From positions 6,510,001-6,574,000 of the forward strand of contig CP071493.1 of assembly GCA_017354895.1 (NCBI GenBank): a DNA stretch of 64,000 nucleotides. The letters run 5' to 3'. Source of the stretch: Podospora comata. Its lineage: Eukaryota; Ascomycota; Sordariomycetes; Sordariales; Podosporaceae. The notes beneath the pieces are model-generated. The model worked only from the letters and a program-made list of their open reading frames with translations. It was not told the DNA's origin and ran no database searches. Below are positions 48,778 through 61,094 of the stretch, piece after piece (the stretch's first letter is position 1; every line of letters starts with the position of its first letter). The position numbers and the translations under genes were made by a program.

Positions 48778-48869
48778 GTTGGAACATCTAAAGCGGGGTG
48801 TTGAGGACTGTCCTATTTATCGCGACATAGCCGTACCAAAACACCACCCCGCTTTAAGTGTGTTCCAAC
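48778..48869. repeat. 92-bp inverted repeat, possible tiny MITE
   Basis: Outer arms GTTGGAACA and TGTTCCAAC enclose inner arms TAAAGCGGGGTGTT and AACACCACCCCGCTTTA with about 37 bp between them. The inner arms are flanked by TA on both sides, as in Tc1/mariner-type footprints. No transposase is near. It would also form a strong hairpin in RNA. Confidence 0.6.
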
Positions 48870-51800
48870 GACTGACTGTTAGCTGCGTGGGCGGCGCCTT
48901 GCCCGTTGCTGTTGGTACTGTTGGTGTAACCAGTGCCTGTATGCCAGTCCTCAACACGAAAACCCTCGATCGCTGGCAGCACGGCTGACCCGAATGTTGG
49001 CCAATCCAATCGGAAGATTTGGGTTCAAAGTGCATATCCCGACAGCCACTTCGGCCCCCAGGCACCTGTTGTCACTTTTGAGGTTTGGGACTTTAACATC
49101 TCACGCCCCCGCAAAACTGGTATGGAAATGCTGCAGATGGATGATGTTTGGGTGATCTTCGGGAAGGACAACACCACCCACCATTTCGATAGTTCTTATG
49201 GCTACACTACCGGCGCCGGAGATAGACCACGTTTGATTCGAGCGTCGGCATCAGGAACTGCATTCATGTGCGCCGACGGCGGCTAGAAGTGTGACTTTGG
49301 TTTCTGTGGCTGACAGGAGTCACCGTGATTGGGAATGCTAGCCGCCAGAATGCAGCCAAATCTGCCACTTTCACGGTTGAGTACACCCCCATGTGGCTTG
49401 CTGAGGTCTGTGAAAGATAGCTTGATAACTGAACCGGGCTGACATGTCTATCTATGGGTGTGTTAGGTAGGCTGTGAAATGGTAGGCACCTGAATGTCTG
49501 TACTTAACATTGAGATTCTGGCTGTTGGCTTCTCTCCGCGCTCTTCAGGGCCTAGACAAGCTTCTAATGTCGTTGAAACGGCTGCGCCATCACGATCCCG
49601 AAATTTGAGTTCTTACGCAGCGTACCTGGGAGCTAGATGGGCGCGAGCCGCGATCAAAGTCCGATTTCGAGAGATCGGTTTCCGATACGGGGCAATAACA
49701 GGCGATGAAGTTGGGGACTAGCCCAGGCAACAGAATAACATGTGGCTAAACTTAACGGCCGTGTCGATTGAGCGGGGGTTCCTGGTCTCCATAACAATGC
49801 TGCCCCTCACTCCAGGCTTAGCATCTGCAGGCGAAGAGGGGTGCTGTTAGAAAGGCATCTTGCATGAAGATATCGAGGATATCAGCATGTACTTAGGGGG
49901 GGACACTAGCTTGGCCACTCCGGCTACAGTATGTATGGCTGGCATGATTGAGATGTACGTAAAAGTCCAATGCCAACATCCAGAGGACGGACCCCAAAGA
50001 TCTCGGGCACCTTCACGGGTTCACGCTAGAACTTGTCTGGAGTCAATCCCGCTGTGGATGATGCTTAACTTGTGTGGGCAGGCAAGCTTGGCACGGACTT
50101 GCGAGAGTATGTACAAGTGGATCTCGGCGGCACAGGGCTGGAACACTAACTTTGGTCCTTGGGTCTGTCTCATCATCTCGTGGCTTGGGTTGTTATTCAA
50201 AAGTTGATTGAGACGGAAGTAGTCGTGAAATAGGAGACCAGGCCTATGCATTCTTGGCATGGTTGGGCCCCAGGTATGCGGTCAGACTGAATTATAGACC
50301 GATTGCACTTGCATCTCCTGGGACAGGGCATACTGCACTGTCAGCTTGATTTCGATTGGCTTGCCCACTTACGAGAGTCTTGGAGCAGACTATTGGACTC
50401 CATTCTTTTCCCGAGTTTGGCAGGTGAGTGAGTGCACTAGTGTTGATGTAGACCGAGCTGGTTTTTCTTCGTATTCTCCCTGGCCACAAAAAAACCGAAG
50501 ACACTATACAATGAGCAGCCTCTCATACACACCATTCTCACTCAAAGACAACCATGAAATTCTACCAAAATTCTGATGTGTTTCAAAAGTACTAAACCAT
50601 TAGTGTGTAAAAGATGAGAGGGTTTGATGAAGTGGTGGTTGAGAAAAGCACGTCTTAATATAGACATGGTTGTGTAAGTGATGGTGATTTAGGTATTCCA
50701 CCAAAGACGAGCGCCGCTGGAAAGAAGTGGGGTCTCCCGAGAACTATCGCCGTGCGCGTCGTTGTGATCGCCGAAGTGTCCGGGGCTCCGGCCGCCCGGC
50801 TTTTTATTTCAATACCAAATACTCTTTCGGCGGTCGCGAGAACGTCAAACACTCTCCTTCCCTCATCTAAGCAAACAAGCGCCGCGCATGAGCAGTGTTT
50901 GGAACAGCTGTGCCAGCGCCGCAAGGGCTCACGGGCGGGCTTCAAGAACAAATGGAAGACAATGCGGGAAGACTCGAGCCAGCGGCGTAGATAACATGTC
51001 TTGGCACAAAAGTCCGACGGGGGACTTTTGAGGTTGGATCGCTTGTCGTTCGCCGTGACAGCAGCAAGACCTTGAGAGTTGCACAGAGGCGCCTGTCGGG
51101 CGATGTTTGTAGGACAGATTCTCCCAGATGTAACAGCAAGAAGAGTATCATTGTAGGACTTCCAATGCCCCGGAGCTGGAAAGCCTTGTGAAAGCGGTGG
51201 CCTAAGCTGCGCCTACTGTCCAGTGCAACCCCTGCTGTGTCGGGACACGCGAGACAACCGCTCGTCAATCGTTTAATGTTCGCCGGTTTGCCGCGATGGA
51301 TGGCCCGTGCACGCCCGTTTTGACCGGTATCCGCTATGCACGATGGGGTTCTTCGAAACGGAATCAGCAACTTGACCCAGTGCGTCGGGACAGGGTTCAG
51401 GATCCTTCAACACGACTTCATCTCCTCTGCCGCAAACTCGGGGTGCTCGCCCGCACCAAAGAAATCATTCCCCCGCTGACAGCTTGTTCACAAGTCTCTC
51501 CTCAGGATACGCCGGTCATGAGCCACCGGCAGGCCTTTCTCTCGGAGACGGCGAAAACATGTACTTGTTGCAACTTCGCCTGAAGCCTTCACATCGCTGC
51601 CACATCTTTCCACAGGTATTTTGCCCGTCTTTTTGTCCTCCCGGCGAGGACTTTGAGTCTTCTGCAGGAGTGGATCTTGCCAGACTCCCCATGTCTCTCA
51701 ACGAGGCAATTTGACCCATTGGCTGTCCCCGCTGACAATGCTGATCCTGCCCCGCTATATGAATAACGTCGTCTCTGGGACTTCTGCGAGATCCCTTTCT

Positions 51801-53319
51801 CACTCGCTCGTCTGCCATCATGCCCAACAAACCCTCCGAACTCTTCACCGTGGCGGTATTTGGGTCTGGCGCCGTGAAACGTCCCAGTCGAACCCGCACA
51901 AATCAACTCGAACAGACGCCAGCCGCGCATGGCGGGAACCGGCGTTTGCTTCTTTGGTCTGATTGATTCCGCCAGACGCCGCAGACACACTCCCGGGACA
52001 ACCTGTATGGTCACCGTCACCTTGATCATAGGCATGTGGTCATTGTGCAGCATTGTCCTGGGTAAGAGTGCGGTTGCCCCACTCAGAGGAACATCTTCAA
52101 CATCCCATGCCACCTCTCCCGCGACATTGCTGGGCAGTCCTGTCTGGGCACGGCACATACACCTTCTTTTCACCTAAGAGCTTGCTGTTTCTCATAGCAC
52201 CGCGCGGCACAGCTTTCCATAATCTTCTGCTGGCACCTGAACCGGGCATTCACGGACAGAGATGGAAACGCTGGAGCCTGGGGGCCATGACATGACCGTT
52301 TCACTTCTGCGCCACTTGATCGCTCAGTCCGTTCTCAGTCTCTGGTTTCCTCTCTCCCCTTCTTCTCTATGCTCGGCCATCTTCATTCCAAGTGGGAGGG
52401 AGATTCTGACCGAGGAGACTCTTTCCAATGTTTGGTCTTCAGGGGGAGGACGTACATCTTGACCAACTGTCAAGCACACGGGCACGCTACCACCTGCGGA
52501 AGAGACCTTCCCCATACCTACACAGTGTACGCAATGCTGTCATTGCCCCAGTCGGGTCGCTGACTCGTCGACTTGACAAGCAGTCAATTCAACATATTTC
52601 TCCAAGCTAGTCTCTTTTTGGTTGTCTCTTCCAGTGTAGGGCTTGTTTTCCCGCACTCTTTTTATGCATCTTGTTTGTATCGAGGTACTGTTCTAGATCC
52701 ACACCACCACCCACACCCGCCCTGTCTCCCGCCGTTCAGTGGCCCTTGCCAGAACCCCTTACCCCGACCCCTGGAACGTGCCTCGCTCTCTCTGTCGTTC
52801 CCGGCCTTTCTCCCTGTCAGGCTTGTTGAACCCATGTATACCCGCAGCCCACTGGGGTGCGGATTCCTTGCCGGCCCAAACTCGCTCTGGGTGCTCGATG
52901 TATGGATACCTCAGGAGCAAGGTGCAACCGCCATGTACAGCAGTACCCCAAGCAGGGTATGTGTGGGGATGGGTACTGCCTCTCTCCACGTTATAAGCCT
53001 AGCCTCCCCGGCCCCATGCTCCCTGACCTTTGAGGCTGAGGGCCATTGCCATCGAAAAAGCTTCAAGCTACCCCAAAGATAGATTGACAAGCTTTGTTCG
53101 AAATCTTGCTACCTGATCGCTCCACGGGCCAGAGACCCGACGCCAGACCTCACACGTTCAGTTGACATCCTCATATAAGTCAACGAGTGCCTTTTTGCCG
53201 TCAACTTTATAGCGGCAGATCCATACCATTACTGACAACGTAGGTGGTGTTCCTCTCGAATTCCTTTTTGTTTTCTTAGTGTGTCTTCTTTTCCCCCCAG
53301 TCTCGTTTCTCCATACAAG

Positions 53320-54744
53320 ATGGACTCCTCCTATTCAGACCAAGACTTCGACAACACTTACTCACACAACGCCAGATCGAGAGCCGGTAGCGGAGTGTCT
53401 ACAACAGAGGGGCTCTTTCAGAACTTGCAGCTTGCCGAGTCTCCGTCCCTGGAAACCGGTTCCTATACCAGCAGCAGCAGACCACCATCCTCGAGGGGCC
53501 TGGCCTCACCCGTATACTTAAGTCCGAGCCTGTCCCACCCGCCCACCTATCTTTCCAGCTCCATCTCTCCACATCAACAACACTTTGCACACCTACCCTC
53601 GGACACTGAGTGGTTCGAAGCGGAACACGCATCAGTCCACGGCACACCACTGTTACGACTGGAACCTGCACCAGACCACGGGGAAACGCCTTCGACGTCA
53701 TCGCCGCTGGCATCGATCGAGCCGGAAAGCATGAGGTACTACGCACGCCAGTTAGAGAGTTGGAGAAAGGATCGTGACTGACACCCATCCAGCGCCGTTG
53801 CCGTATCATACGATCCAGGATTCAGCATGGGAAGCAGATCTTCTTTCACTTGGCCAGGTGCGTCAGCCTCCCTATCATGCTGGACGGACAATGCATGCTC
53901 ACCAGCAGCAACAGTATTGGACTCTGGAAGCGGTCTTTTGCCGCCTGACATGAGCCACCACTACGGATCAGAAGCCAGTTTATCACCGCCCAGCGGATCA
54001 CGATCGATCACGGGCAGCCCGCCAAGAAACACACTCACGCCGGAACAGAGGGAACTAAAACGCCAACGAGACCAGGCCCGACACAGTTCGAAGATGCACG
54101 CTCGCGGGCGAAGGGCGGGAAGTGGCTCCGAATCAGTGTATTCACCTCCAGTAACGCTGGCCGACTTGACGACAGGCTCCTCCACGATGCCGATTTATAC
54201 CACCGCGCCATCTCAAATGTCGCTCATGGCCGAACCCACAACGTCACATTATTTGCCGCCCTTCTCGCCTCCCCTTCCAGATCAAAGCCAGACAAACATG
54301 TTCCCGAGTCCCTACCCGCCACAGTCGTACATGCCAGACTACAGCTACCAGCCATCTCCGGCCCCGAGTCTACCATCGCACTATGGGTATGTTTCCAACA
54401 CGGGAAACAATCGGGCGGTTACTGACACCTTCCTCAGCAGCAGACCAGTCATGGGAGACCCGAATCTTGGCATGTACTCAGTTCCACCAGTGATGGGCCC
54501 AGGACCTCAAGATACGAGCGGACAGGTACGAGTGGTACACAGCCGACCAAAGCCACAGTGTTGGGAGCACGGATGCAACGGTCGCCAGTTTTCTACCTTC
54601 AGCAACCTTCTCCGGCACCAGCGTGAAAAGTCAGGACAGGCCACGAAGGCGACGTGTCCCAACTGCGGCGCAGAATTCACACGAACCACGGCGAGAAATG
54701 GGCATTTGGCACACGACAAGTGCAAGAAGAAGAGCAGCAACTGA
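53320..54744 (+). CDS. C2H2-type zinc-finger protein
   Basis: Two exons (53320-53735, 53793-54744) with a 57-bp GTACTA...CTGAC...CAG intron give 455 residues. The protein starts MDSSYSDQDFDNTYSHNARS and is mostly Ser/Pro/Tyr/Gln-rich, as in fungal transcription factors. It has a basic helix, TPEQRELKRQRDQARHSSK (about 220-238), and a C-terminal zinc-finger region (about 395-450): CWEHGCNGRQFSTFSNLLRH and CPNCGAEFTRTTARNGHLAH followed by DKCKKKSSN. A nuclear DNA-binding role is inferred; the target is unknown. The intron is a multiple of three and contains one in-frame stop, so retention gives a short protein without fingers. The region just after the splice has a second open frame with a more typical Gln/His-rich composition, so the exact exon 2 start could be off. 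Confidence 0.78.
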
Positions 54745-57700
54745 GCTCCAGCGGGCTGCGGGTGTTTCTGGATTTGCGTTTCGACTACAATTTCTATTCT
54801 GATTTCTGTACACATCTCTTTTGCATGGCGAGATTTTGGGAGGGAATTTGGGGTTCTTTTCTTCTGGACATTTTATCTTTTCTCTATACATTTCTCTCTG
54901 GTACATTATGTCTTATTTTTTTGGTTTTTTTTTTGGTTTTTTTTGTGGGTTTTTCTAGAATTAGGGGACAGTGAAGGGTGCTTTCAGGGGGTCGCATATT
55001 CTAGGGGATGGCGAAAACGATGGCGAACATATAGGTGTAGAAGACTGGGAGTTCGGCAGCTTGCTCCAGAAAAGGGAGCCGGCAACAAGGAGGGGGGTTT
55101 CGAGGTGTGTTATTTGAGGACCTGTGATGGCGCAGGTTACAAGCCTTCTTTGGCCAACTACTATACCCATTTCACTAAGCAGAAATATGATCAATGTAAC
55201 AAGCACCCTTGAGTGTGCATCTGCAAGGGTTACAGCTCTTCTTCAGGTCCACGTTGCCGCTATGCAAATCAAGGTGGCTCCTTCCCAATCAGCCCAGTTG
55301 GAGGAAATGGGAAGTTGGCCGTGAGTCAGACGAACTAGAAGCAGGAGGCACGCACTGGCTCCTTCCCGCTCCCGAGTGCCTACCTCAGAAGGAGGGCTGC
55401 AGTCTGACCCGTTGCTCCTCCTTCCCGCAGTCAACTCCCGTGGGGCGCCTGCCAGGTTGATCCCACAGTGACGTTGTCAGCCTCCAGTTCAACACCACTT
55501 CACCGCCTTATCATCCGACCTCTGACTAACACACCCCGATGCGCAAAATATACAAAGTCTTCACGGCAACATCTGTTTGCTGTCTGCCTTCCAGAGCAAG
55601 TGATGTCGGGCTTTTGGCAGTGATGACTGTGGCTGAACCCAAGGTGCGGCCAACTCGGCGGCCATCTTCAATGGCGGCAAACCGACCACCAGAAGCTCAC
55701 AAAAGCCATGTGCTTTCCCACAGTGCACTCGATAGCTTTGATCTCCGCGCGTGGACGGCAGATCGTTGCCAAACACATTGCCATGGCTGTGCTTGTCAGG
55801 TATGTCTCCCCTGATCAAGGAATGCTCAGGGGCAGCCTTCATGAGGGCTCCTGCAGCGGATCAATTCTGCTGTTGACGAGATGACCACGCCGTGCTGATT
55901 TCAAATGCAGTCGTTTCTTTTCACACAGACATCGCACGATCCAGGGCCATATCCATGAGAGCCCAGCATAGAGTGCTAGCCTATCGTGTGTCCCATCTGC
56001 GATCTTCAGGCTCAACCATTCATGGACTCGAACAAGTGCCTGGCAAATCCTCGGATTTTGGCTCCTCCTCCGACACAGCAGAGAGCGGGCATTTGTGCCT
56101 TTGTGATCGGGGACCTTCACCCACAATCCCCAACAGCTCACACAGGTGTCACGATTTGATACCAACCTCGGTCTCAAGGGGAGAACGCCACTGGGCCATT
56201 GGAAGACCACGTCGTGCGAACAAACAAGACTGGTATCATGGCCACAGACAACAAGCGATCTCCAAGAATGCCCTGGCCCAATTAGGAGACTCGAGGGTAG
56301 CCAACAGTCGACATCGGGCCTGCACCAATGATGTTTGAGAGAATTCTGCTGGCTGAAATCAATCTCAACTTTCCCCTGGAAGATCTGTTTCAGCGATGGC
56401 TTTGTTACCCGCGAAGACCGAAGACCATGCGATAACACTCAGCGGGGAGTTGCTGCTGTCAAGTCTGGCATAAGGGTTACACAGCCGCGCTAGAAATAGC
56501 TCCAAACCAGAACATGTCAACCACCACCTCAAATCGTGGTGGACACTCGTGAATGGGCAGCGTCCGGGCTCGTGCTATGACAGTGCGAGCAGATGACCAA
56601 GTGGTGAGTGCAATTCTTCACCTCTCACCGTATTTTGTGACAACGCGAGCATCCGAGCTCACCCAGCATGCTGGGTCCCTAGCCATTTCCGCGGCCACTG
56701 TGCCACCAAGATGCCTAATGGTGGCAGGGTGCTCAAAACACCGAGTGTCTTCTTGCGAGATAGCTTGGCGACCCGGGTCTGACTCGGCCCATCGGCTCCG
56801 GCGAGGTGTCCGGCGGTCATGCTCGCTAATGAAGATCCGACAGCTTCCGGCAGGTCAGACGTCCGTACGGAGGCCGTGGCCCGGCTATATCTCCGCGATT
56901 CAATGCCAAGACCGGATTTAGATCCAACTGTACCACAACGACGTCGACATCGCATCTGGAATTGTTCGAGAAGCGGTCATCATATCATGCATGGTAAATC
57001 ACTGCGTCTGAAGGTGATTTGAACAATACGAACGGTCACATATGCTTGTGTTACCCATCGCTCGGAGTCCGGATCATCAGGAGGACGTGTACGGCACAAG
57101 CACAACCGAGCAACCCGACAGTTGTGCTGCGTCATGCTCTTCCATGGAGCATTTGCCTTTTTGGAGCGTCAGCAGCCACCGGCCATATAGGCGCCCCTCG
57201 GGGATGAGCTGACGGAGAGGATCCCGTCGGCCCGCAACCACCTACCAGGTCTGGCTGACAGAACTGGGTGAGTTTGGCAGTACTTTTTTATTCTGTTGGC
57301 CCGGCATACCTGTTGGAGCACATCTCGTTGGTCAGTCTCCAGACCGGCCTGTTACCAACAGTTGCTGCGCAGCAAGTGAAGCGCAGCAGCCCGGTAAATG
57401 CATATCAAGGTTTGTTTCGCTGCAATCACACCCCCTTGCCAGAAGGCAAGCCTCCCTTGTTTTCTGTTTCTTGGGTGCGATTCAACCATGTAAGGACGGT
57501 TCCTGACTCTGCAACGATGTTATGAAACACAACCACGGCATCTGGGGATCGTAAGTGCATTTTCTCCTGGTCATAAATTTTTACTGATCGGTGGAGATTG
57601 TTGTCATGCGCCCGGATTGCTGTAAACAAGAATGAACTGTGTTTGTCTGGCAACGGTCCCATGCGGGTCAACCATTTGCGGCTCAATCCCGCTTCCCCGA

Positions 57701-59162
57701 GGCCCGTTACACGCCGGTACCGGGGCCCGCTTCCAACATTGCCGACTCCGGCGCCGCTCTGCCGTTGGCCACTTGAGCAGATAGTGAAAAAGACTTGGGT
57801 GCAGGCAATCTGTGGAGAATGGCCCGGGTTCTTCTTTGAGATGCCGTTGCTGTCTCGGTGCTGGATCCGTAACGAGACCCGGAGAACGGGACACCCCCGG
57901 CAGGCAGCAGCGACCGGTCCCTGTCCAAGCACGGCTCGTTCGTCTTTTTTTATCTACGGTCAGCCACGATATTAACAAGAGGACGCGCTTATTTCCTAGC
58001 TACAGGGTGGGACCAGGTGATGCGACAGCACCAGCCCCCGTTGCAATATCGAGTGGCCAGCTCAACCTTTTCAAGGGAATGAGACAGCTTCTAGAAAGAC
58101 ACTGCGCCGTAGGGGGGCGTCCCATGGTGACCCGATGATGGCTGGGTTTCACCTGGGATATGGTATGGTATCACTGGGTGCTTCTCGCGGCTAGCATTCA
58201 CGGATTGCGTCTATACGAGCCCGCCAGTGCGATAGGCGGAAGGCAGATGTCAAGTTTTGGGAATTACCCGCGGGCGGACCAAGGTGACGGTGCGATGCAC
58301 CACCAACTAAGCCCTGGAACCCGGTGAGCTCCACACCGGGTGCGAGGATCCTTGTGGGGTTTTTTGTTTCCTTACAGGACTAACGACGCCATGAGGAGGG
58401 GTGGTGACAGAGAAACGGATGGCGCTCACCATGTTGGCCGGAACTTTGGCAGGGATGGGTATCCGAACAACAGGTAGGTTTTCTGATTTGCTCCGTGATA
58501 ACGGTACGACATCGAGATGGCGAGATAAGACCGGCGGGATGGAACCATGGCGTTCTTGACAAATCTTACTGCTGGGACTCAAAGTGGCGGCAGGATATCA
58601 GATCTCATGGTGTACGAGACGAACCGGACAGGGCCCAACGACTACGCTTGTGTTCAGTTTTTACCAAGGCGGAGTTGCACAAGCGCTGCGCTGGCAATAG
58701 ACGGGGGGGGGGGGGCTTGTTCTTGAATTGGAAACCGATAATGAGAATGATTTCTATTGTTGTCGAGGATTACTGGCTTGTGGAACGGAAGTTGTGGTGG
58801 TTGGGGGAGATGGTTCACACACGACGAGATGAGGTGTGGCGCATGGAGCCAGAGTTGTTGTCGAGGACAAGCCAGAAGACGTCAACAAACTGCTAAACTT
58901 GGAGGGTTTGTTAGGCATGTGGTGTTTCAATATTTGCATTTCCGATATGATGATTATTACTGATGACGATGGGATGAACTTTGTCAGCTAACGAATGCAT
59001 ATTTGGTTGTGAGAACGCCTCAAAACGTGGCACATGCAGGGAATTATAGATTGAGGACCCCGATAAATCCGGGCCGTCTTGTCGATGAGAATAAATCCGA
59101 CCAATACGACGGTCCATGTTATATGGGTAGACGGAGATGTCCGTTTTGGATGAGACGGTTTG

Positions 59163-59163
<1 letters not shown>

Positions 59164-59193
<30 letters not shown>

Positions 59194-59209
59194 CTTGTTG
59201 ATGTTGTTG
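59164..59209. repeat. (TTG)n microsatellite
   Basis: About ten perfect TTG units followed by imperfect ones. Confidence 0.9.
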
Positions 59210-60530
59210 GGGTGTGTTTGAATGGAAATGCGGGGAGAGGAGAGGGGGAGTTTGCTTGTTAGGTTGACCGCCTTCTTCATCAGGAGGCCAGACAGGGCAA
59301 GCAATAGCAAGCGATGCTTCATGTGCCGCGGTGAGGCAGCGAACATCCCGCGCGAGGTTTTCCCGTGAAGGGGACGATTGGGTTGGGGGCTACCGAGAGT
59401 GGTGGTGGTGGTGGTGGTGAATAGAGGGGTGGTGAATGGAGGGGTGGTGTTGTTTTGGCACGTGCGGCTTGAGGGATGTGGGAGAAGATGCCGGGTGGGA
59501 GAAAGATGTATGCACACCTTGCTGGGTTACCTAAGCTGGGGGGGTAGGGATAGGGCAAAAACGGAGGATATCTATCGATTTACTGAATAATTTATGCTGG
59601 TGGAAGGATCTGCACTATTGACGTTATCCGCCTCTAGCGCGCGTTAGTTCGCGCTTAAGACATGGGGAATTTGGAGCTCTTGGCAGCTGCGGCGGATTAC
59701 CTAAAGGAAGGCAAAAGGGTCAAACAAGCGCGGTTGTTGTTCCAAAGATGATTTGGAAGGAGGGAGGAAGTTATTGGCTTTTCTAGAATCTTACGTGTGC
59801 GATTGTCAGATGCAGGTTGCTGGCGCTTGTGAGGGTGTGCGAAACATCTGTTGATGGTGCAGGCGAGGCTGGGGCGGGAGGCGTAAAGCCCCACTATTGG
59901 GACGCTGAACGTCAACACAACACAGCGTTGTGGCTGCTGGGTAGGAAGCGCCCACTCTTCACGATTTTGATAGGGGACGGAGTGGTTGGTACCTTCCCAC
60001 TGCCCCGCAACTCTTTCCTTCGGGAACAAAGATCAGCAAGTGCAGGAGCACCTCAATCGTTGCGTGGGTCTTGGACCGTGTGGCTGCCGTTTTTGGAGGG
60101 GGTCAGTATCTTTTTGCAGGCAGGAGCAACTTGGAGACTTTTGTTCACCATTCACATCTGCAGCAGCTTTTCCACCAAATTCGCCGCCCAATTATCAACA
60201 ACAGCAACAAAACAAAACGGGGGACACCACCAGTGATCAGCCAGAACTGATTGACACTGTGTGGGTGCTGGCACGGCGGAGGCGTATCTACACGAACACG
60301 ACGAGGTTGATCGACAGCAAGCAACAATCAATATTATATTTGTCCCTCGCGGATTCACACCACCAAGGGACTTTTGTTTGTTTGAGTGTGTGTAGGTGCG
60401 GTTATCGATCTGAGCGGGCAGCGGCGGGCCACGCCACAACGCGACCACCACCACCATCAGCTCAAAACTTACATCACACATACCAGACCCGGAACGGACC
60501 AGCTATCAGGCCGATATTCTTGACCTGCCA

Positions 60531-60562
60531 CCACCACCACCACCACCACCTCCTCCTCCTCC
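60531..60562. repeat. (CCA)n then (TCC)n microsatellite
   Basis: About eight CCA units pass directly into TCC units. It lies about 530 bp upstream of the APC2 start. Confidence 0.85.
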
Positions 60563-60659
60563 CCCCCACGTTTTTCCTTGTCTCTGTGGACTGGGCCGCG
60601 GTCCCTCCAAAAGGCGAAACTTTTTTTTTTATACCACGCCACCGGTCTGCGTGCTGAAG

Positions 60660-60707
60660 CCCCCCCCCCCCCCCCCCCAACCCCCCTACCTACCTACCTA
60701 CCTACCT
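60660..60707. repeat. Poly-C tract followed by (TACC)n
   Basis: Nineteen consecutive C residues, AA, six more C, then five TACC units. It lies about 400 bp upstream of APC2. The rc strand offers G-runs able to form a G-quadruplex. Confidence 0.9.
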
Positions 60708-61094
60708 AAAGGCCGTCTAGGGAAATTCTTGCGATTGGAGGTTTTGGGGCGTGGAAAAACGTGGGTGTGTGGTGCAGGCTAGACCAGCTCACCGGCCTCG
60801 ATCTTGACCTGGAGATTGAGATCTAGAAGTCTCGGGTTGAAAAGTTACCGGGTGATCAAAAGGGCTTGGGATTCTGATATTGGAAAAACCGCAAGGGGAT
60901 CTAGGCACCGGGTGCGGGATAGGTTCGGCATTGAAGGGGAGGGAGATCGGGCAGAATTCTCGGGGTTTCCGGATTGTTGAGGGAAGAGGTCGGTGATGGG
61001 CTGGGAGGAAAAGTGGGAGGGAAATTGCTGTGCGGGCCGGTTGCCGTCCGCTAAAGTTTTGTTGTTGATCAACGGACTTGACAGCAGCCTAGCG

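Larger units (their letters stand above)
41247..53319. other. Gene-poor region, 12 kb
   Basis: No open frame on either strand has a recognisable domain or a chain of plausible exons; the longest are about 165-170 codons and look random. Base composition stays near that of other intergenic DNA, without the strong AT/TpA enrichment expected of heavily RIP-mutated repeats. Simple repeats (43094-43126, 44871-44901, 47750-47787) and one inverted repeat (48778-48869) were noted. It could hold long leaders, non-coding transcripts, decayed sequence or rapidly evolving small genes that cannot be recognised here. Confidence 0.5.
54745..61094. other. Gene-poor region upstream of APC2, 6.3 kb
   Basis: It includes the 3' end of the zinc-finger gene (T-rich at 54910-54950) and the APC2 promoter. 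Open frames up to about 220 codons lack motifs and often run through simple repeats. Microsatellites cluster at 58.7, 59.2, 59.4, 60.5 and 60.7 kb. Nothing else was recognised. Confidence 0.5.

Noticed and set aside
41247-53319. Transposon or viral fossil filling the gene-poor block
   Set aside because: No reverse transcriptase, integrase, transposase or capsid-like motif, no long terminal repeats and no RIP-like AT enrichment were seen.
55839-56438. 199-codon minus-strand open frame
   Set aside because: Random-looking composition rich in Cys/Trp/His, no motif, no splice partners.
57426-57932. 168-codon minus-strand open frame
   Set aside because: No domain and several equally long overlapping frames on both strands, as expected by chance in GC-balanced DNA.
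59986-60657. 223-codon plus-strand open frame upstream of APC2
   Set aside because: It runs through CCA/TCC microsatellites (His and Leu runs) and has no conserved motif; more likely leader or promoter DNA.
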